NCBI RefSeq assembly: GCF_038502225.1 | Contig: NC_091357.1 | Location: 4,654,225-4,718,224 of the forward strand | From: Cherax quadricarinatus | Lineage: Eukaryota; Arthropoda; Malacostraca; Decapoda; Parastacidae | Length of the DNA: 64,000 nucleotides | Reading direction: 5' to 3' | In this document: positions 41,285 to 51,742 of the stretch, one piece after another | Layout: the number at the start of each line of letters is the position of its first letter | Position numbering within the stretch: position 1 is the first letter of the stretch | Translations under genes and position numbers: made by a program | The notes under the pieces: generated by a model | The model's database searches: none | Seen by the model: the letters and a program-made list of their open reading frames with translations, nothing else | Told to the model about the DNA's origin: nothing

Positions 41285-42899
41285 TCACACCCACCCACAT
41301 CTACTCATGTATTTATCCAACCTATTTTTAAAGCTACACAACGTTCTGGCCTCTATAACGGTACTTGGGAGTTTGTTCCACTCATCCACAACTCTATTAC
41401 CAAACCAGTACTTTCCTATATCCTTCCTGAATCTGAATTTTTCCAACTTAAAACCATTGCTGCGAGTCCTGTCTAGGCTAGATATTTTCAGCACACTATT
41501 TACATCCCCTTTATTTATTCCTGTCTTCCATTTATACACCTCAATCATATCCCCCCTAATTCTACGTCTTTCTAGAGAGTGCAGTTTCAGGGCCCTCAGT
41601 CTATCCTCATAGGGAAGGTTTCTGATACATGGGATCAACTTTGTCATCCTCCTTTGTACATTTTCCAGAGAATTTATATCCATTCTGTAATACGGTGACC
41701 AAAACTGTGCAGCATAATCTAAATGAGGCCTAACCAAGGATGTATAGAGTTGAAGAACAACCTGAGGACTCCTATTATTTATGCTTCTTGATATGAAGCC
41801 AAGGATTCTATTAGCTTTATTGCGAACACTTATGCACTGTTGTCTTGGTTTCAGATTACTGCTAACCAGAACTCCTAAATCTTTTTCGCAATCCGTAATA
41901 TTAAGATCTACATTATTTAGTTTATATGTGGCATGGTTATTGTCCTGTCCAACATTTAGAACTTTGCATTTGTCTATATTAAACTGCATCTGCCACTTCT
42001 CCGACCACTGCATCAGTCTATTCAAATCTTCCTGGAGTGCTCGAATGTCCTCGTCAGAATGAATTCGACGGCCTATTTTGGTGTCATCGGCAAACTTGCC
42101 GATGTCGCTCTTTGTGCCCTCATCTATGTCGTTTATGTAGATTGTGAACAGCAGGGGGCCCAACACTGACCCCTGTGGAACACAGCTCGTGACGCTTCCC
42201 CACTCTGATTTCTCCCCATTTATGCAAACTCTCTGCTGCCTATTTGTCAACCATGCCTCTATCCAGGAAAAAAATTCTCCTCCTATTCCATGTGCTTTAA
42301 TTTTCCTCAATAGTCTCTGATGTGGGACCCTGTCTGAAGTCCATATACACAATATCATATTCATTACCATGATCTACCTCCTCAAATACCTTAGTGAAAA
42401 AAGTTAATAAATTCGTAAGGCAGGAACGCCCCTTTGTAAAACCATGCTGAGATTCGTTTATTAATTTATGCTTTTCAAGGTGGCTACGAACTGCCTCGGC
42501 AATTATCGATTCCATAAATTTTCCCACTATGGAGGTTAGGCTTATTGGTCTATAGTTCGAAGCAAAGGACCTGTCACCTGTTTTGAAAATAGGTATCACA
42601 TTTGCCATTTTCCACTTATCTGGCACCATGCCAGTTTGTAGTGATATATTGAAAAGATTAGCCAAAGGTGTGCTAAGCTCCTCTTTACATTCCTTTAGAA
42701 CCCTTGCATACAGTTCATCAGGGCCTGGGGATTTGTTAGGTTTTAATTTATCTATTTGCCTAAGGACCATGTCACTTGTGACCCTAATAGTGCACAGTTT
42801 ATTATCGTCCTGTTCTACATAATTTATCATTACTGGAATATCGCTGGTATCCTCCTGTGTAAAAACTGAGAGGAAGTATGTGTTAAAAATTCTACACAT
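41285..42899 (-). pseudogene. LINE ORF2 reverse transcriptase and C-terminus, small deletion at motif A
   Basis: The RT begins around 42899. It reads DKLKPNKSPGPDELYARVLK, NYRPISLTSIVGKFMESII and SQHGFTKGRSCLTNLL up to YMDF. About a dozen bases are missing near 42335, removing the residues after the motif A Asp and shifting the frame. It resumes DRVPHQRLLRKIKAHGIG, then CVPQGSVLGPLLFTIYIND (motif B, residues 65-83 of that frame) and GKFADDTKIG (motif C, FADD at 93-96). The post-RT part includes ISRSINNRSPQVVLQLYTSL, LERRRIRGDMIEVYK and WNKLPSTVIEARTLCSFKN, the usual CR1/L2 C-terminus. Confidence 0.88.
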
Positions 42900-43180
42900 T
42901 TCCTTATCACTGTCAGTGAGCTGACCCGAGGAACTTTTGAGTGGGCCTATCTTGTCCCTGATCTTACTTCTGTATACCTGAAAGAATCCTTTTGGATTAG
43001 TCTTCGATTCTCTTGCAACTTTAACCTCATAATCTCTTTGCTTTTCTAATTCCCTTTTTTATTTCTCTCTTTAATTGAATATATCGATTTCTCAGTTGCC
43101 CCTCTCCTCTTTTGATTTGCCTATATATGCCTCTCTTTTGACCAATCAGATATTTTAATCTATTGTTCATCCATTTAGGA

Positions 43181-44213
43181 TCATTTTTTTGATCTGATTT
43201 CCCTATTTGGAACATAATTTGACTGAGCAGCTAGAACTATGCCCTGGAAAGCATCATATCGGCAACCATCACCACCTACCTGACCCTTAGTCAGGTCATT
43301 CCAGTTCAGCCCACCTAAGTAATTTTTCAGTCCTATGAAATCAGCCAAGCGAAAGTCAGGGACGGAGACTTGATTGCCATTATTAGGGGAATTCCATGAT
43401 ATATTAAAACTGAGTGATTTGTGATCACTTTCCCCAAGCTCATCATTAACCTCAAGATTATTAATTAGTGTTTCCCTACTGGCAAGAACCAAGTCAAGGA
43501 GGTTATTTCCCCTAGTTGGCTCTGTCACAAACTGTTTTAAAAAACAATCCTGGATCGTATCAAGAAAGTCACCTGACTCAAAATTTCCTGTCAAATTGCT
43601 CCAGTCAATCTGTCTATAGTTGAAATCTCCCATTAGCACAACATTTTCGTATGTAGATGCCTTACGAATTTCGTCCCATAGAAGTTTACTGCACTCCCTA
43701 TCAAGATTTGGGGCCCTGTAAATCACACCCAAAATTAGTTTTTCTCGGCCCTCGAGAAGCTGTAACCAAACAGATTCAGTGGCTGACGCTTCTAATTTAA
43801 TATCTTGTCTAACACAACAATTTAAATTGTCTCTGACATACATCGCTACTCCACCACCTTTCCTGTTGACCCTGTCAGTGTGGAATAATTTATAGCCTTG
43901 TATGTGACATTCAGAGGGCATCTCTCTATCTTTCAGATTGAGCCAGGTCTCTGTTATAGCAATAATATCTGTTTCCTGCACTTGCAATTAATCTTAGCTC
44001 ATCTATCTTATTTCTTACACTCCTGCTATTAGTATAGTAAACCTTAAGGGAGCTAGTCCCTTGCTGCCCTCTGCTGTCCCCCTTTGTTTGCTGACCTGAT
44101 CTATTGTCTTTATTTATAACTTCATGCTGAATGCCTTTTATACATTTACTGTTTCCAACCCAAGTGTTGCAACCTGCTTGTTTCCCACACACACCCATAC
44201 CTCTATTTTCCAT
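43181..44213 (-). pseudogene. LINE ORF2 N-terminus: APE-type endonuclease, one frameshift
   Basis: ORF2 starts at ATG 44213-44211. It runs 95 codons through SLKVYYTNSRSVRNKIDELR, where the asparagine-type N-terminal EEP block is. A frameshift near 43985 moves the reading to QETDIIAITETWLN (catalytic Glu), KGGGVAMYVRDN, LILGVIYRAPN, VVLMGDFNYRQIDW (GDFN), NLLDLVLAS and GESDHKSLSF (terminal Asp-His). All catalytic blocks of the target-nicking endonuclease are present. The segment 43215-43027 holds the basic linker to the RT in another frame. Confidence 0.85.
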
Positions 44214-44977
44214 CAGTTTAAAATCATAGGCATTTCACCAATGGCCTTCTCAATCGAGTCTGCAAGTGCTACCACCCCAGCCCCAGAGAGATGTACCCCA
44301 TCCCTTGCATACATATCATGTTTGCCATAAAAGTTGTTCCAGTTGTCAATGAATGGGATTGCAAGTTCCTTGCAGTATCTGTCTAGCCAGCAATTTACAC
44401 CAATTGCCCTAGACAACCATTCATTTCCTACTCCCCTTCTAGGCAAGATGCTACATATGATTGGGATCCCTCCCTTAGACTTAATGAAATCTATAGCTGA
44501 CCTGTACTTATCTAGCAGCTCTTCTCTCCTACCCTTCCCAATATCATTTCCACCAGCACTGAGACAGATAATGGGCTTGTTCCCATTACCTGACATGATA
44601 TTATCCAGCCTGTTGACAATGTCCCCAACACCAGCTCCAGGGAAGCACACTCTATCTCTCATCTTCTTATTCCTATTACAAAAAGCACGGTCAATATATC
44701 TTACCTGAGAGTCACCAACCACAAGAATGCGCTTACCTCCATTAGCAGGGGCAGTAGTACCCTTACCTTCACTGGCCACTGAAGTACATTCATCCTGAAG
44801 AACAGAGAAGCGATTTCCTACCTTCAGATCTTCACTCTTAACTTTCCTTACTCTGATGCGCCTTCCATTACTGTGAACCACTCGCCACTTGTAGCAGGTG
44901 CTGGACTGCACCTCACTGCTGGTAGCCGTTGCTCCCTCCCCAACTACAGCCTCCTCACAGCGAGAGACAGACTGCAC
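44213..44977 (-). CDS. LINE ORF1 protein with SGNH/GDSL esterase domain
   Basis: Uninterrupted, 254 residues. Residues 1-80 are basic and low-complexity. Then come the SGNH blocks: VVGDSQVRY with the putative catalytic Ser90, GAGVGD with a block II Gly, GGND at 142-145 (oxyanion Asn144), and DGVHLSGAG with Asp226 and His229. CR1 and L2-type LINEs are known to encode such esterases in ORF1, possibly aiding lipid or membrane interaction during retrotransposition. The full catalytic set is kept although ORF2 is broken. The start is the first Met and could lie further upstream. Its stop TGA overlaps the ORF2 ATG. Confidence 0.85.
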   Translation of the reverse strand: MQSVSRCEEAVVGEGATATSSEVQSSTCYKWRVVHSNGRRIRVRKVKSEDLKVGNRFSVLQDECTSVASEGKGTTAPANGGKRILVVGDSQVRYIDRAFCNRNKKMRDRVCFPGAGVGDIVNRLDNIMSGNGNKPIICLSAGGNDIGKGRREELLDKYRSAIDFIKSKGGIPIICSILPRRGVGNEWLSRAIGVNCWLDRYCKELAIPFIDNWNNFYGKHDMYARDGVHLSGAGVVALADSIEKAIGEMPMILN

Positions 44978-45079
44978 CTCACTGCTAGATGGTAAATAAT
45001 AATACCCATTTATGAAAACGGCTGCCTGTCATTCAAACGTGGAGATAAGTTTTGTTTCATGCCTCGCATTCTTCAGCAG

Positions 45080-45390
45080 TCTTCTGTGTAGATAAATGGT
45101 TCACAGAACCGGCACGTTGATAAATTAGACACGTGCAACTCTTGGGTATCTTTATTAAGGAAACGTTTCGCCACACAGTGGCTTCATCAGTCCATACACA
45201 GGAGAAACTTGAACAGGAGGAGAATGAGGAAATCAGTCCATCAATCTTGAATAGAATACGGCATATGAGCGGAGAAGCAGCTTATAAACCGTAGGCAGGA
45301 GAGGTGCAGCAGACGTAGGTGGTGTCACATTTGCCCAATGTGGAAGTAGGTCGTGCCCAAGGGTTAGGCAAGCGAATATAGGTACTACCC
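45080..45390 (-). mobile_element. Penelope-like terminal repeat, antisense
   Basis: In reverse it carries CTTGCCTAACCCTTGGGCACG, GACACCACCTACGTCTGC, GGTTTATAAGCTGC, the hammerhead-like core and CCAAGAGTTGCACGTGTC, in the same order as 33155-33470. Confidence 0.78.
45146..45197 (-). ncRNA. Hammerhead-ribozyme-like motif with consensus core (antisense strand)
   Basis: On the minus strand: GTATGGA (45197-45191), CTGATGA (45190-45184), A, GCCACTGTGTGGC, GAAA (45169-45166), ACGT, TTCC, ATAC (45149-45146). Same pairing as 31381-31432. Confidence 0.6.
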
Positions 45391-45769
45391 TGGATTGGAG
45401 AAATGTTAAAAATTTGCTAGAATGGACGTCCTACTAACTTGCATACTTTTGACTACAAAAAGTCTGTTAAGAGAAATCCTTGTGGGAAGCGTATAGTTCC
45501 ACGAGACTGACCCTTTTTGTAAGGGTATAAGAAAATTAGAATACTTTTTCTAGAATTTACATTGACAGCTAATTCTCATCGTTAATGAGTACAATTCAAC
45601 AAATCCAAATAAAAATGAACATTACGTCCATTGTCAAGGGTGACATTTATTTTTTTTTTTAATTTGCCAATGAAATCTCTTGACGTGAGGTCTGTTGGTA
45701 ATTCCCCTTATACACTATGATACGGTGTTCGAGTAGTGATTCCTTTACACTTGTTTACTCATCGCGACG

Positions 45770-45900
45770 CAGCTTTTCATTGGGGAAAGTTGTACAGTCT
45801 GCCAAGCCTCATGCTTTCATTTGGAGTGATTTTGGTGTTGTAGGTTTGAGAACAGTTCTTCCAGAAACTTCAAGGTGGAGATTTTGATGCATCATCCTCG
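45770..45900 (-). mobile_element. CR1-like LINE fragment
   Basis: GCAGCTTTTCATTGGGGAAAG, GCCAAGCCTCATGCTTTCATT and GGAGTGATTTTGG correspond to 62810-62880. Confidence 0.55.
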
Positions 45901-46257
45901 CCTACGTGCAAAGTATTTCAGAGGACTTGAAGGGCTCCGGGTAATTTGGGTACGTGACAAGTTATGAGAATTGTGAACGAGCCAAAAAATTGGACTTGTC
46001 GTCCCTTTACTTGGATCGATCTCTTTTGGGGGTTCGGCTGGATGTTCTTGCTCGATATTCTGGCTCGCCTTATCCACCCCTGAACTACCTTTGAGTGATA
46101 GGATAAGTCTGGTAATTCTCCAAGACGATAACACGTAGTGGTACAGCCATAAAAGATGTGGCGGCGGCCGCACTGGAGTGGGGGAGGTCAGGCTTCATCG
46201 AGTCATTTTGGGTGGGGGTCACGCTGGATGGGAAGGGGGGTCGCCAAGGATGGAGTC

Positions 46258-46735
46258 TACCTGGAGGGTGTTCTGAGGGTTCGACGCCCTCGCGGTCCGG
46301 TCCCCCTCGGTGGATCAAGGTTTTGTCAACCAGACTGTTACTGCTGGCAGCACGTAGTCCAACATAGGAATAACATCCCGGCTGGTCAGGTATGATTTAA
46401 GGAATAAATCCAAGTCTCTTGAGGACAGCTAGAAGTCTATTGGTAGTTCCCCTTGTGTATGAGTGAAGGCTGCTGCACAGTCAAGAGCTCCTGACAATGT
46501 ACTCACGGCACCCCTGCTTTTCATTTGGAGTATGTTGCTTTCCTTGAGTGATTTTTCAGTGCTGATTCGGGATCAGTCTCGAGGATTTTCTAGGTACAAA
46601 TTGATAAACCTTTCTCGCCTGCATTCCAAGGAGTACAGGTCAAGGAAGTTTAAACGTTAACAGTAATGAGGTGTTTGACTGAACTTAAGGTGCAGTGAAG
46701 GTTCTCTACATTCTCCACATGGTGCAATTTCACCT
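46258..46735 (-). mobile_element. CR1-like LINE 3' region
   Basis: It holds TACCTGGAGGGTGTTCTGAGG, GGTTCGACGCCCTCGCGG and a segment similar to 62680-63060, including CATTCCAAGGAGTACAGGTC. No intact frame remains. Confidence 0.65.
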
Positions 46736-47049
46736 GCCTAAAAAAGAGCTGTTAAGTTTTTACTATTGTTACGGTACTGAAGTTACCCAACGCAAGTTGG
46801 AAAAAAAAGAAGAAATGCTGCTTAATTTCACTAGTTTGATACTTTATCAGTTAAAAATCTTCTGGTAATATTTTTAATATAAAAAAATGTCTATATTCAC
46901 TTCTGTCAGCTTAACAGTTGATAAAGGTAATTGCTTAACACGTTTTCTAAACTATTATTACTTTCAGCAACCCAGATTTCTCTTGCAGGGGAACAGAACA
47001 TTGTATTTGAAGCTGCTTTTGCTTTACCAATAGATTATATGTAGACAGT

Positions 47050-47300
47050 TTAGCTGGGAGGGGCGTCACTGCTCCTGAAGCTCGGTCCCGGACTAGGCCT
47101 CTGTCATGTCCTGATCAGTCATGCTGCGCTGCTGGCCGCATGCAGTTCAGTGTGGGAACCACAGCTCGGCTGATCAGAAACTAGCACGAGGAATATAGTA
47201 ATTTCCATTTGAAACCATCTAAGTGTCTGTTGGTTATTCTCCGTATGTATTATGATGCCACCAAATTGTTCGAGATTACATCCCTGTACCTCTGAATTTA
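47050..47300 (-). mobile_element. Diverged CR1-like LINE 3' fragment
   Basis: It holds GGGAGGGGCGTCACTGCTCC, CTGCTGGCCGCATGCAGTTC and GGAACCACAGCTCGGCTGATC. CTTTCGCACGCATCACAG at 47369 recurs at 58428, an associated repeat. Confidence 0.5.
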
Positions 47301-47939
47301 GAAAATTACTACAGGGACTTTATGTAATTCCCCTTAAATGCTTAAATACATCTCGTAATAGGATGGGCGCTTTCGCACGCATCACAGTTTCTTGGGGAAC
47401 AAGGCACAAATGCGCATTCGTTGAATAAGAAAAGTTGCAAAACCTCTTAATTGTGGATGTCTAAATCCTACAATCTGTTGGCATTAACATAACTGCATGT
47501 ACATTTAATTTCTACTCTATGTACACCTCTGAACAAACATTTGTTCTAGGTTAGGCCCCGTTGGCTTGTATTTACGTCAGTGTCTAATGGGTAGCTTCTG
47601 TTAAAGTTGGACGATGAGCTGGTAATGAGGTGGCAGCAGAATACCTGGCAAGACTCGACTAACATCTTGTCATCTGCGGCGTTGTTGTGAGCTGCACTTT
47701 CTAACCAGTTATAACTATGGCCGCTGCCAGCTCAACTGATTGTAGTCTGGTCAAATGGGTTTAAGGTAAAGAGCGTTTGGTCATTGCTCGAGTTACCCGT
47801 GAGAGGTCGACTTAATAAGCACCTGTTGCAGGAGATTTTTGACATTTCTCACACGTTTGATTACTATGAATATATTAATGGCAGTAATACATTATCTGAC
47901 AGTATAACATTGTTAACCTAATAATTCATGGAGTATTGG

Positions 47940-48350
47940 TGCAGAGGGAATCTCCACAACCAACTTGGTAACCTCTGCCCAACTCTGGTGGGTCCCACCC
48001 ACTAGTGACAGTGCCCACGTCTGCTGCACCTCATCTAGCTCCCGTATATAAGCGCCCATCTTCCTGCCAGTACTTTTGATTGAAAACTACGGCGCTTAAC
48101 ACAGTAGTTTTGAATTTGTTGCCTTCTGTGTGTAATTTTGCCAGGCTAAGGGACTGATAACCTCTTCTACAGTCTTCAGTTTGTCCGTGTATTGTGCTAA
48201 TAGATACGGGTTTGCGAAACTTCTACAAGAACAAGACTTTAAAGCCGAACACTTCTTGGTTGAGGGACTGACCAACCCACACTACTTCAATAAATAACAA
48301 AAAAGGCACAATACCGTGACTGGAACGATACACAAATAACCCGCACAAGG
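47940..48350 (+). mobile_element. Diverged Penelope-like terminal repeat
   Basis: It holds CCCGTATATAAGCGCCC (TATA-like, 48044), CAGGCTAAGGGACTGATAACC, a degraded core with TGCGAAACTTCTACAAG (48213) and an end matching 28056-28110 in AATAACAAAAAAGGCACAAT. The hammerhead core CUGAUGA and stem II are lost. Confidence 0.5.
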
Positions 48351-48719
48351 TTGATGGGCTGATCACATAATCTTTATTTATTTTTATTTAGAAATTTTAG
48401 CATACAAACAGGTACAAAAAATACAGGTAAGAGCAGCATGCCAAAGCCACTTATATGCATAGCATTACGGGCTGGCTTAAAATTAACTTAAGATTAACTA
48501 AGCAATGATGAAATCAGTGATAAGACATTATTGTAAACAGATAACTATAAAATACAAATGAGTATTACAAAGACAGGTCCTATGGTTGCATGCATTGCTG
48601 TTCATTCAGTAGAATGGAGTATTCTGTTAGGTAGTGTATTTAAAAAAATAAAGTTAGGTTTAACATTTGTGTGATATAATTGTGAGTAACATTTACGATA
48701 TACAATTTATATGGTTCAG

Positions 48720-49310
48720 TTATTCAGTATTTATTTGGTTTTGAGTGAGTAAGTGAACTTCGAGAAGAGACTTGAATTTATAAACAGGTAGTGTTTCTTT
48801 TATATGTACAGGTAATGAATTCCAGCTTTTAGGGCCTTTTATGTGCATTGAGTTTTTGCATAGCGTGAGATGGACACGAGGAACATCAAAGAGTGATCTG
48901 TGCCTTGTATTATGGTCATGTGTTCTGTTGAGGTTGGCAAGGAGATGTTTGAGGGGAGGGTTAATATCAGAGTTAAGTGTTCTATGTATGTAATAAGTGC
49001 AATAATAAGTATGGATGTTTTGTATGGCGAGTAGGTTGAGTGTTTTGAATATTGGTGGTGTGTGCTGCCTGTAGTGAGATTTTGTTATCATTCTAACTGC
49101 AGCCTTTTGTTGGGTAATTAGTGGTCTGAGATGGTTAGTTGTTGTTGAGCCCCATGCACAAATTCCATAGGTGAGATAGGGGTAAATAAGAGAGTGAAAA
49201 AGGGCCAGGAGGGCTGACTGTGGAACATAGTACCGTATCTTCGATAGTATGCCTACAGTCTTGGAAATTTTCTTAGAAATTTGTTGTATGTGTGTATGAA
49301 ATTTGAGTAT
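48720..49310 (-). pseudogene. LINE post-RT C-terminus
   Basis: After the frameshift the reading continues ISKKISKTVGILSKIRYYVP, LIYPYLTYGICAWGSTT and QQKAAVRMITKSHYRQHTPP, ending KSLLEVHLLTQNQINTE and stop. This is the usual thumb/C-terminal region of CR1-like LINEs. It is intact apart from the upstream shift. Confidence 0.85.
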
Positions 49311-50697
49311 TATCGAGGTGGATTCCTAAGAATTTTCCCTCTGTTAGCTTTGTGATAGGTGATCCGTTTATCGTTATGTTAAGAGGTACAACTGTAGTTC
49401 TGCTACCAAACTGAATGAAGTAGGTTTTGTCAATGTTTAGTGTAAGTTTGTTAGTCCTCATCCAGGTAGATATTTTCTGTAATTCGGTGTTTACAGTATT
49501 GGCTAGCGTGGCTGGGCTCGGGTGAGAGAAGACGTATGTGGTGTCATCTGCAAAAAGTGTGGGTTTGAGTAATTGCGAAGCATTTGGTAGGTCATTTATG
49601 TATAGGAGAAAGAGAAGAGGGCCAAGGACACTTCCCTGTGGGACACCAACTGTAATTGGTTGTGTGGAAGAGCTTGCCCCATTTGCGTACACATATTGGC
49701 TTCTGTTGCTGAGGTAAGACTTGAGGTAGTTGAGGGAGTGCCCTCTAATACCATAGTGTGACAATTTTACGTGGAGCAAGTCATGGTCAACTGTATCAAA
49801 AGCTTTACGTAAGTCAATGAAGATCCCCAGTGGGACTTCTTTTTTCTCTATTGCAGTGTATATATGTTCTAGCATGTGTATAATAGCATCATTAGTATTT
49901 TTATTAGGCCTGAATCCAAATTGGCAGGGGTTGAGAATGTTATGGGAGATGAGGTAGGAGTGGATTCGTTTATGAATTAATTTTTCGAAGATATTTGAGA
50001 GAGGGTGTAAATTGGATATTGGCCTATAGTTATTCAACTCTGTTTGGTCTCCTCCTTTATGGATCGGGGTGACCCTTGCTATTTTGAGAACTGTAGGGAA
50101 GGTGGAGGATTCAATGGATTTGTTAAAGAGTGTTGCAATGATTGGTGATAGTACTTGTGACGCTTTTTTGTATATAAAGGGTGGTAAGGTATTTAAATCT
50201 CCTGCCTTGTTTTTCAGTGCGTTGATAATAAGGGAGACTTCGTATGGGTTAGTCGGAGCTAGGAACAGTGTGTTCGGGTAGTTGCCAGTGAGGTAGTCAT
50301 TTGGTGGGGTATCTGAGCTTGGGATATTATTGGCAAGGTTTTGACCTATATTGGAGAAGAAATCATTGAGTCAGTTTGCTGTTTCTGTTGGTGGGAGTTG
50401 GGGTTCATCTGATTTTGCTAATTTTATTTCGCTATGTCGTGATATCTTTTTTGTTCCCAGAATTTCTGATAGGGTCTTCCAGGTCTTATTTATATCACCT
50501 CGTAAGTTGGATAATCTGTTCTCATAATACAATTTTTTTGCCCTTCTTATCAGGCTGGTTAGGATTGACGAGTAACGTTTTGTTTGGTCTCTGGTTATGT
50601 GACCTATTCTGTACTGTTTCTCATATCGGTGTTTTGTATTTATGGATTTGAGAATGCTGGGTGTTAGCCAGGGACTGTTCAGTCTCTTAGCTATCAT
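49273..50697 (-). pseudogene. LINE linker and reverse transcriptase, one stop
   Basis: The linker starts MIAKRLNSPWLTPSILKSIN and continues in frame past one TGA (50371) to LNDFFSNIGQNLA, then NKAGDLNTLPPFIYK. RT blocks: NNYRPISNLHPLSNIFEKLI, PCQFGFRPNKNTNDAI, GIFIDLRKAFDTVDH (motif A, intact), GVPQGSVLGPLLFLLYINDL (motif B), LKPTLFADDTTYVF (motif C, FADD) and KLTEGKFLGIHLDN. The catalytic Asps are intact. The frame ends at a one-base shift near 49310. Confidence 0.88.
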
Positions 50698-50701
50698 CTG
50701 T

Positions 50702-51742
50702 TTAGTTTTTTTTAGGGCAGTGCTTGTTATAAAGGTATTGGGTCTTTTTTAGAAAATTATTAAAACATTCGTCAATATCTGTATAGATTTCTAGCTCAGT
50801 GTGCCAGTCAATGTTTGTTACTGCTGTTGTGAAGTTATTAATGGCTGCCTCATTGTGAAGTCTGAAGGTGACTTTAGTAGTGTCTTGGGGTATTTTACCA
50901 AGAGTTGTTATGAGGAAAGTAGGGTAGTGGTCTGTGGTATTATCTGTTATTATGCCTGATTTTAAAGGGGATATGGTGTTGGTCCAGATGTGGTCAAGTA
51001 GGGAAACACTAGTCTCTGTAACTCTTTTAGGTTTTGTTACTGTTGGTAGCAACATGCAGTTACTCATTGTGTTTGTGAATTCAGTAACGTGTGGGTCCTG
51101 GTCTTGCAGGAGATTTGTATTGAAGTCACCTGAGAGTAGTAAGTGATCTTTGTTCATGCGTGCATCAGTTATCATACTTCCTAGGTTTTGACTAAATTGG
51201 CTAATGTTTGAGTGTGGAATTCTGTAGATGTTTATCACTGTGAGAGGTTTTTGTAGGTATTTGGATTTGAATTTAGCTATTATATATTCCCCATGTTCAT
51301 CCCTTGTGCAAGTATTAGTGATACATTCTAGTTGGTCTGAGTAGTATATAGCTGTGCCACCCCCTTGTTGGTCTGGCCTACAGTTGTGTATGGCTGTGTA
51401 ACCAGGAATGGCATAGACATCTGTAGTATCAGGCTTTAGCCAGGTTTCAGTTAGTGTAATAATGGACATATTGGCATGCAAGGAATTTAGTAATGCTAGG
51501 AGGTCATCATAATGCTTGCTTAAAGATCTGATATTGTAGTTAAAGATAGTTATGTTGTTGGCTCTGAGAAGTGCCTTTGATTGTTCTGCTGTGTAATTAC
51601 AGTAACTGTTTGAATCATTTAAGTCATTAAATAAGAGGTTGGTATCAGGATCAATGCTTGTAATCATAAGATTTGTAGTGAATCTATAGTTAGAATTAAG
51701 TAAAAAATAAAGTAAATATTCTAAAGCTAAAAAAAATAGCAC
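50702..51742 (-). CDS. LINE APE-type endonuclease domain
   Basis: 346 uninterrupted residues. EEP blocks: ITIFNYNIRSLSKH (Asn70), LTETWL (Glu99), GGGTAIYYSD, TVINIYRIPHS, LLLSGDFNTN (Asp206, Asn208), SLLDHIWTN and TDHYPTFL (Asp271-His272). The set for target nicking is complete. The first 60 residues are hydrophobic then Asn-rich and do not match a domain I know. The frame ends at CPKKN because of one extra A; with seven instead of eight A's it would run into the next segment. Confidence 0.85.
   Translation of the reverse strand: MLFFLALEYLLYFLLNSNYRFTTNLMITSIDPDTNLLFNDLNDSNSYCNYTAEQSKALLRANNITIFNYNIRSLSKHYDDLLALLNSLHANMSIITLTETWLKPDTTDVYAIPGYTAIHNCRPDQQGGGTAIYYSDQLECITNTCTRDEHGEYIIAKFKSKYLQKPLTVINIYRIPHSNISQFSQNLGSMITDARMNKDHLLLSGDFNTNLLQDQDPHVTEFTNTMSNCMLLPTVTKPKRVTETSVSLLDHIWTNTISPLKSGIITDNTTDHYPTFLITTLGKIPQDTTKVTFRLHNEAAINNFTTAVTNIDWHTELEIYTDIDECFNNFLKKTQYLYNKHCPKKN

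Larger units (their letters stand above)
41103..45000 (-). mobile_element. Nearly full-length CR1/L2-like LINE
   Basis: It is read from right to left. ORF1 with an esterase domain (44977-44213) overlaps the start of ORF2 by one base. ORF2 follows with endonuclease, RT and C-terminal region down to about 41285, then a 3' UTR ending near 41103 in GTTCTTATGTTCTTCTTATT. ORF2 carries at least three frame lesions (near 43985, 43050-43180 and 42335), so it is inactive, but the domains are well preserved. The 5' boundary and target duplication could not be fixed. Confidence 0.88.
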
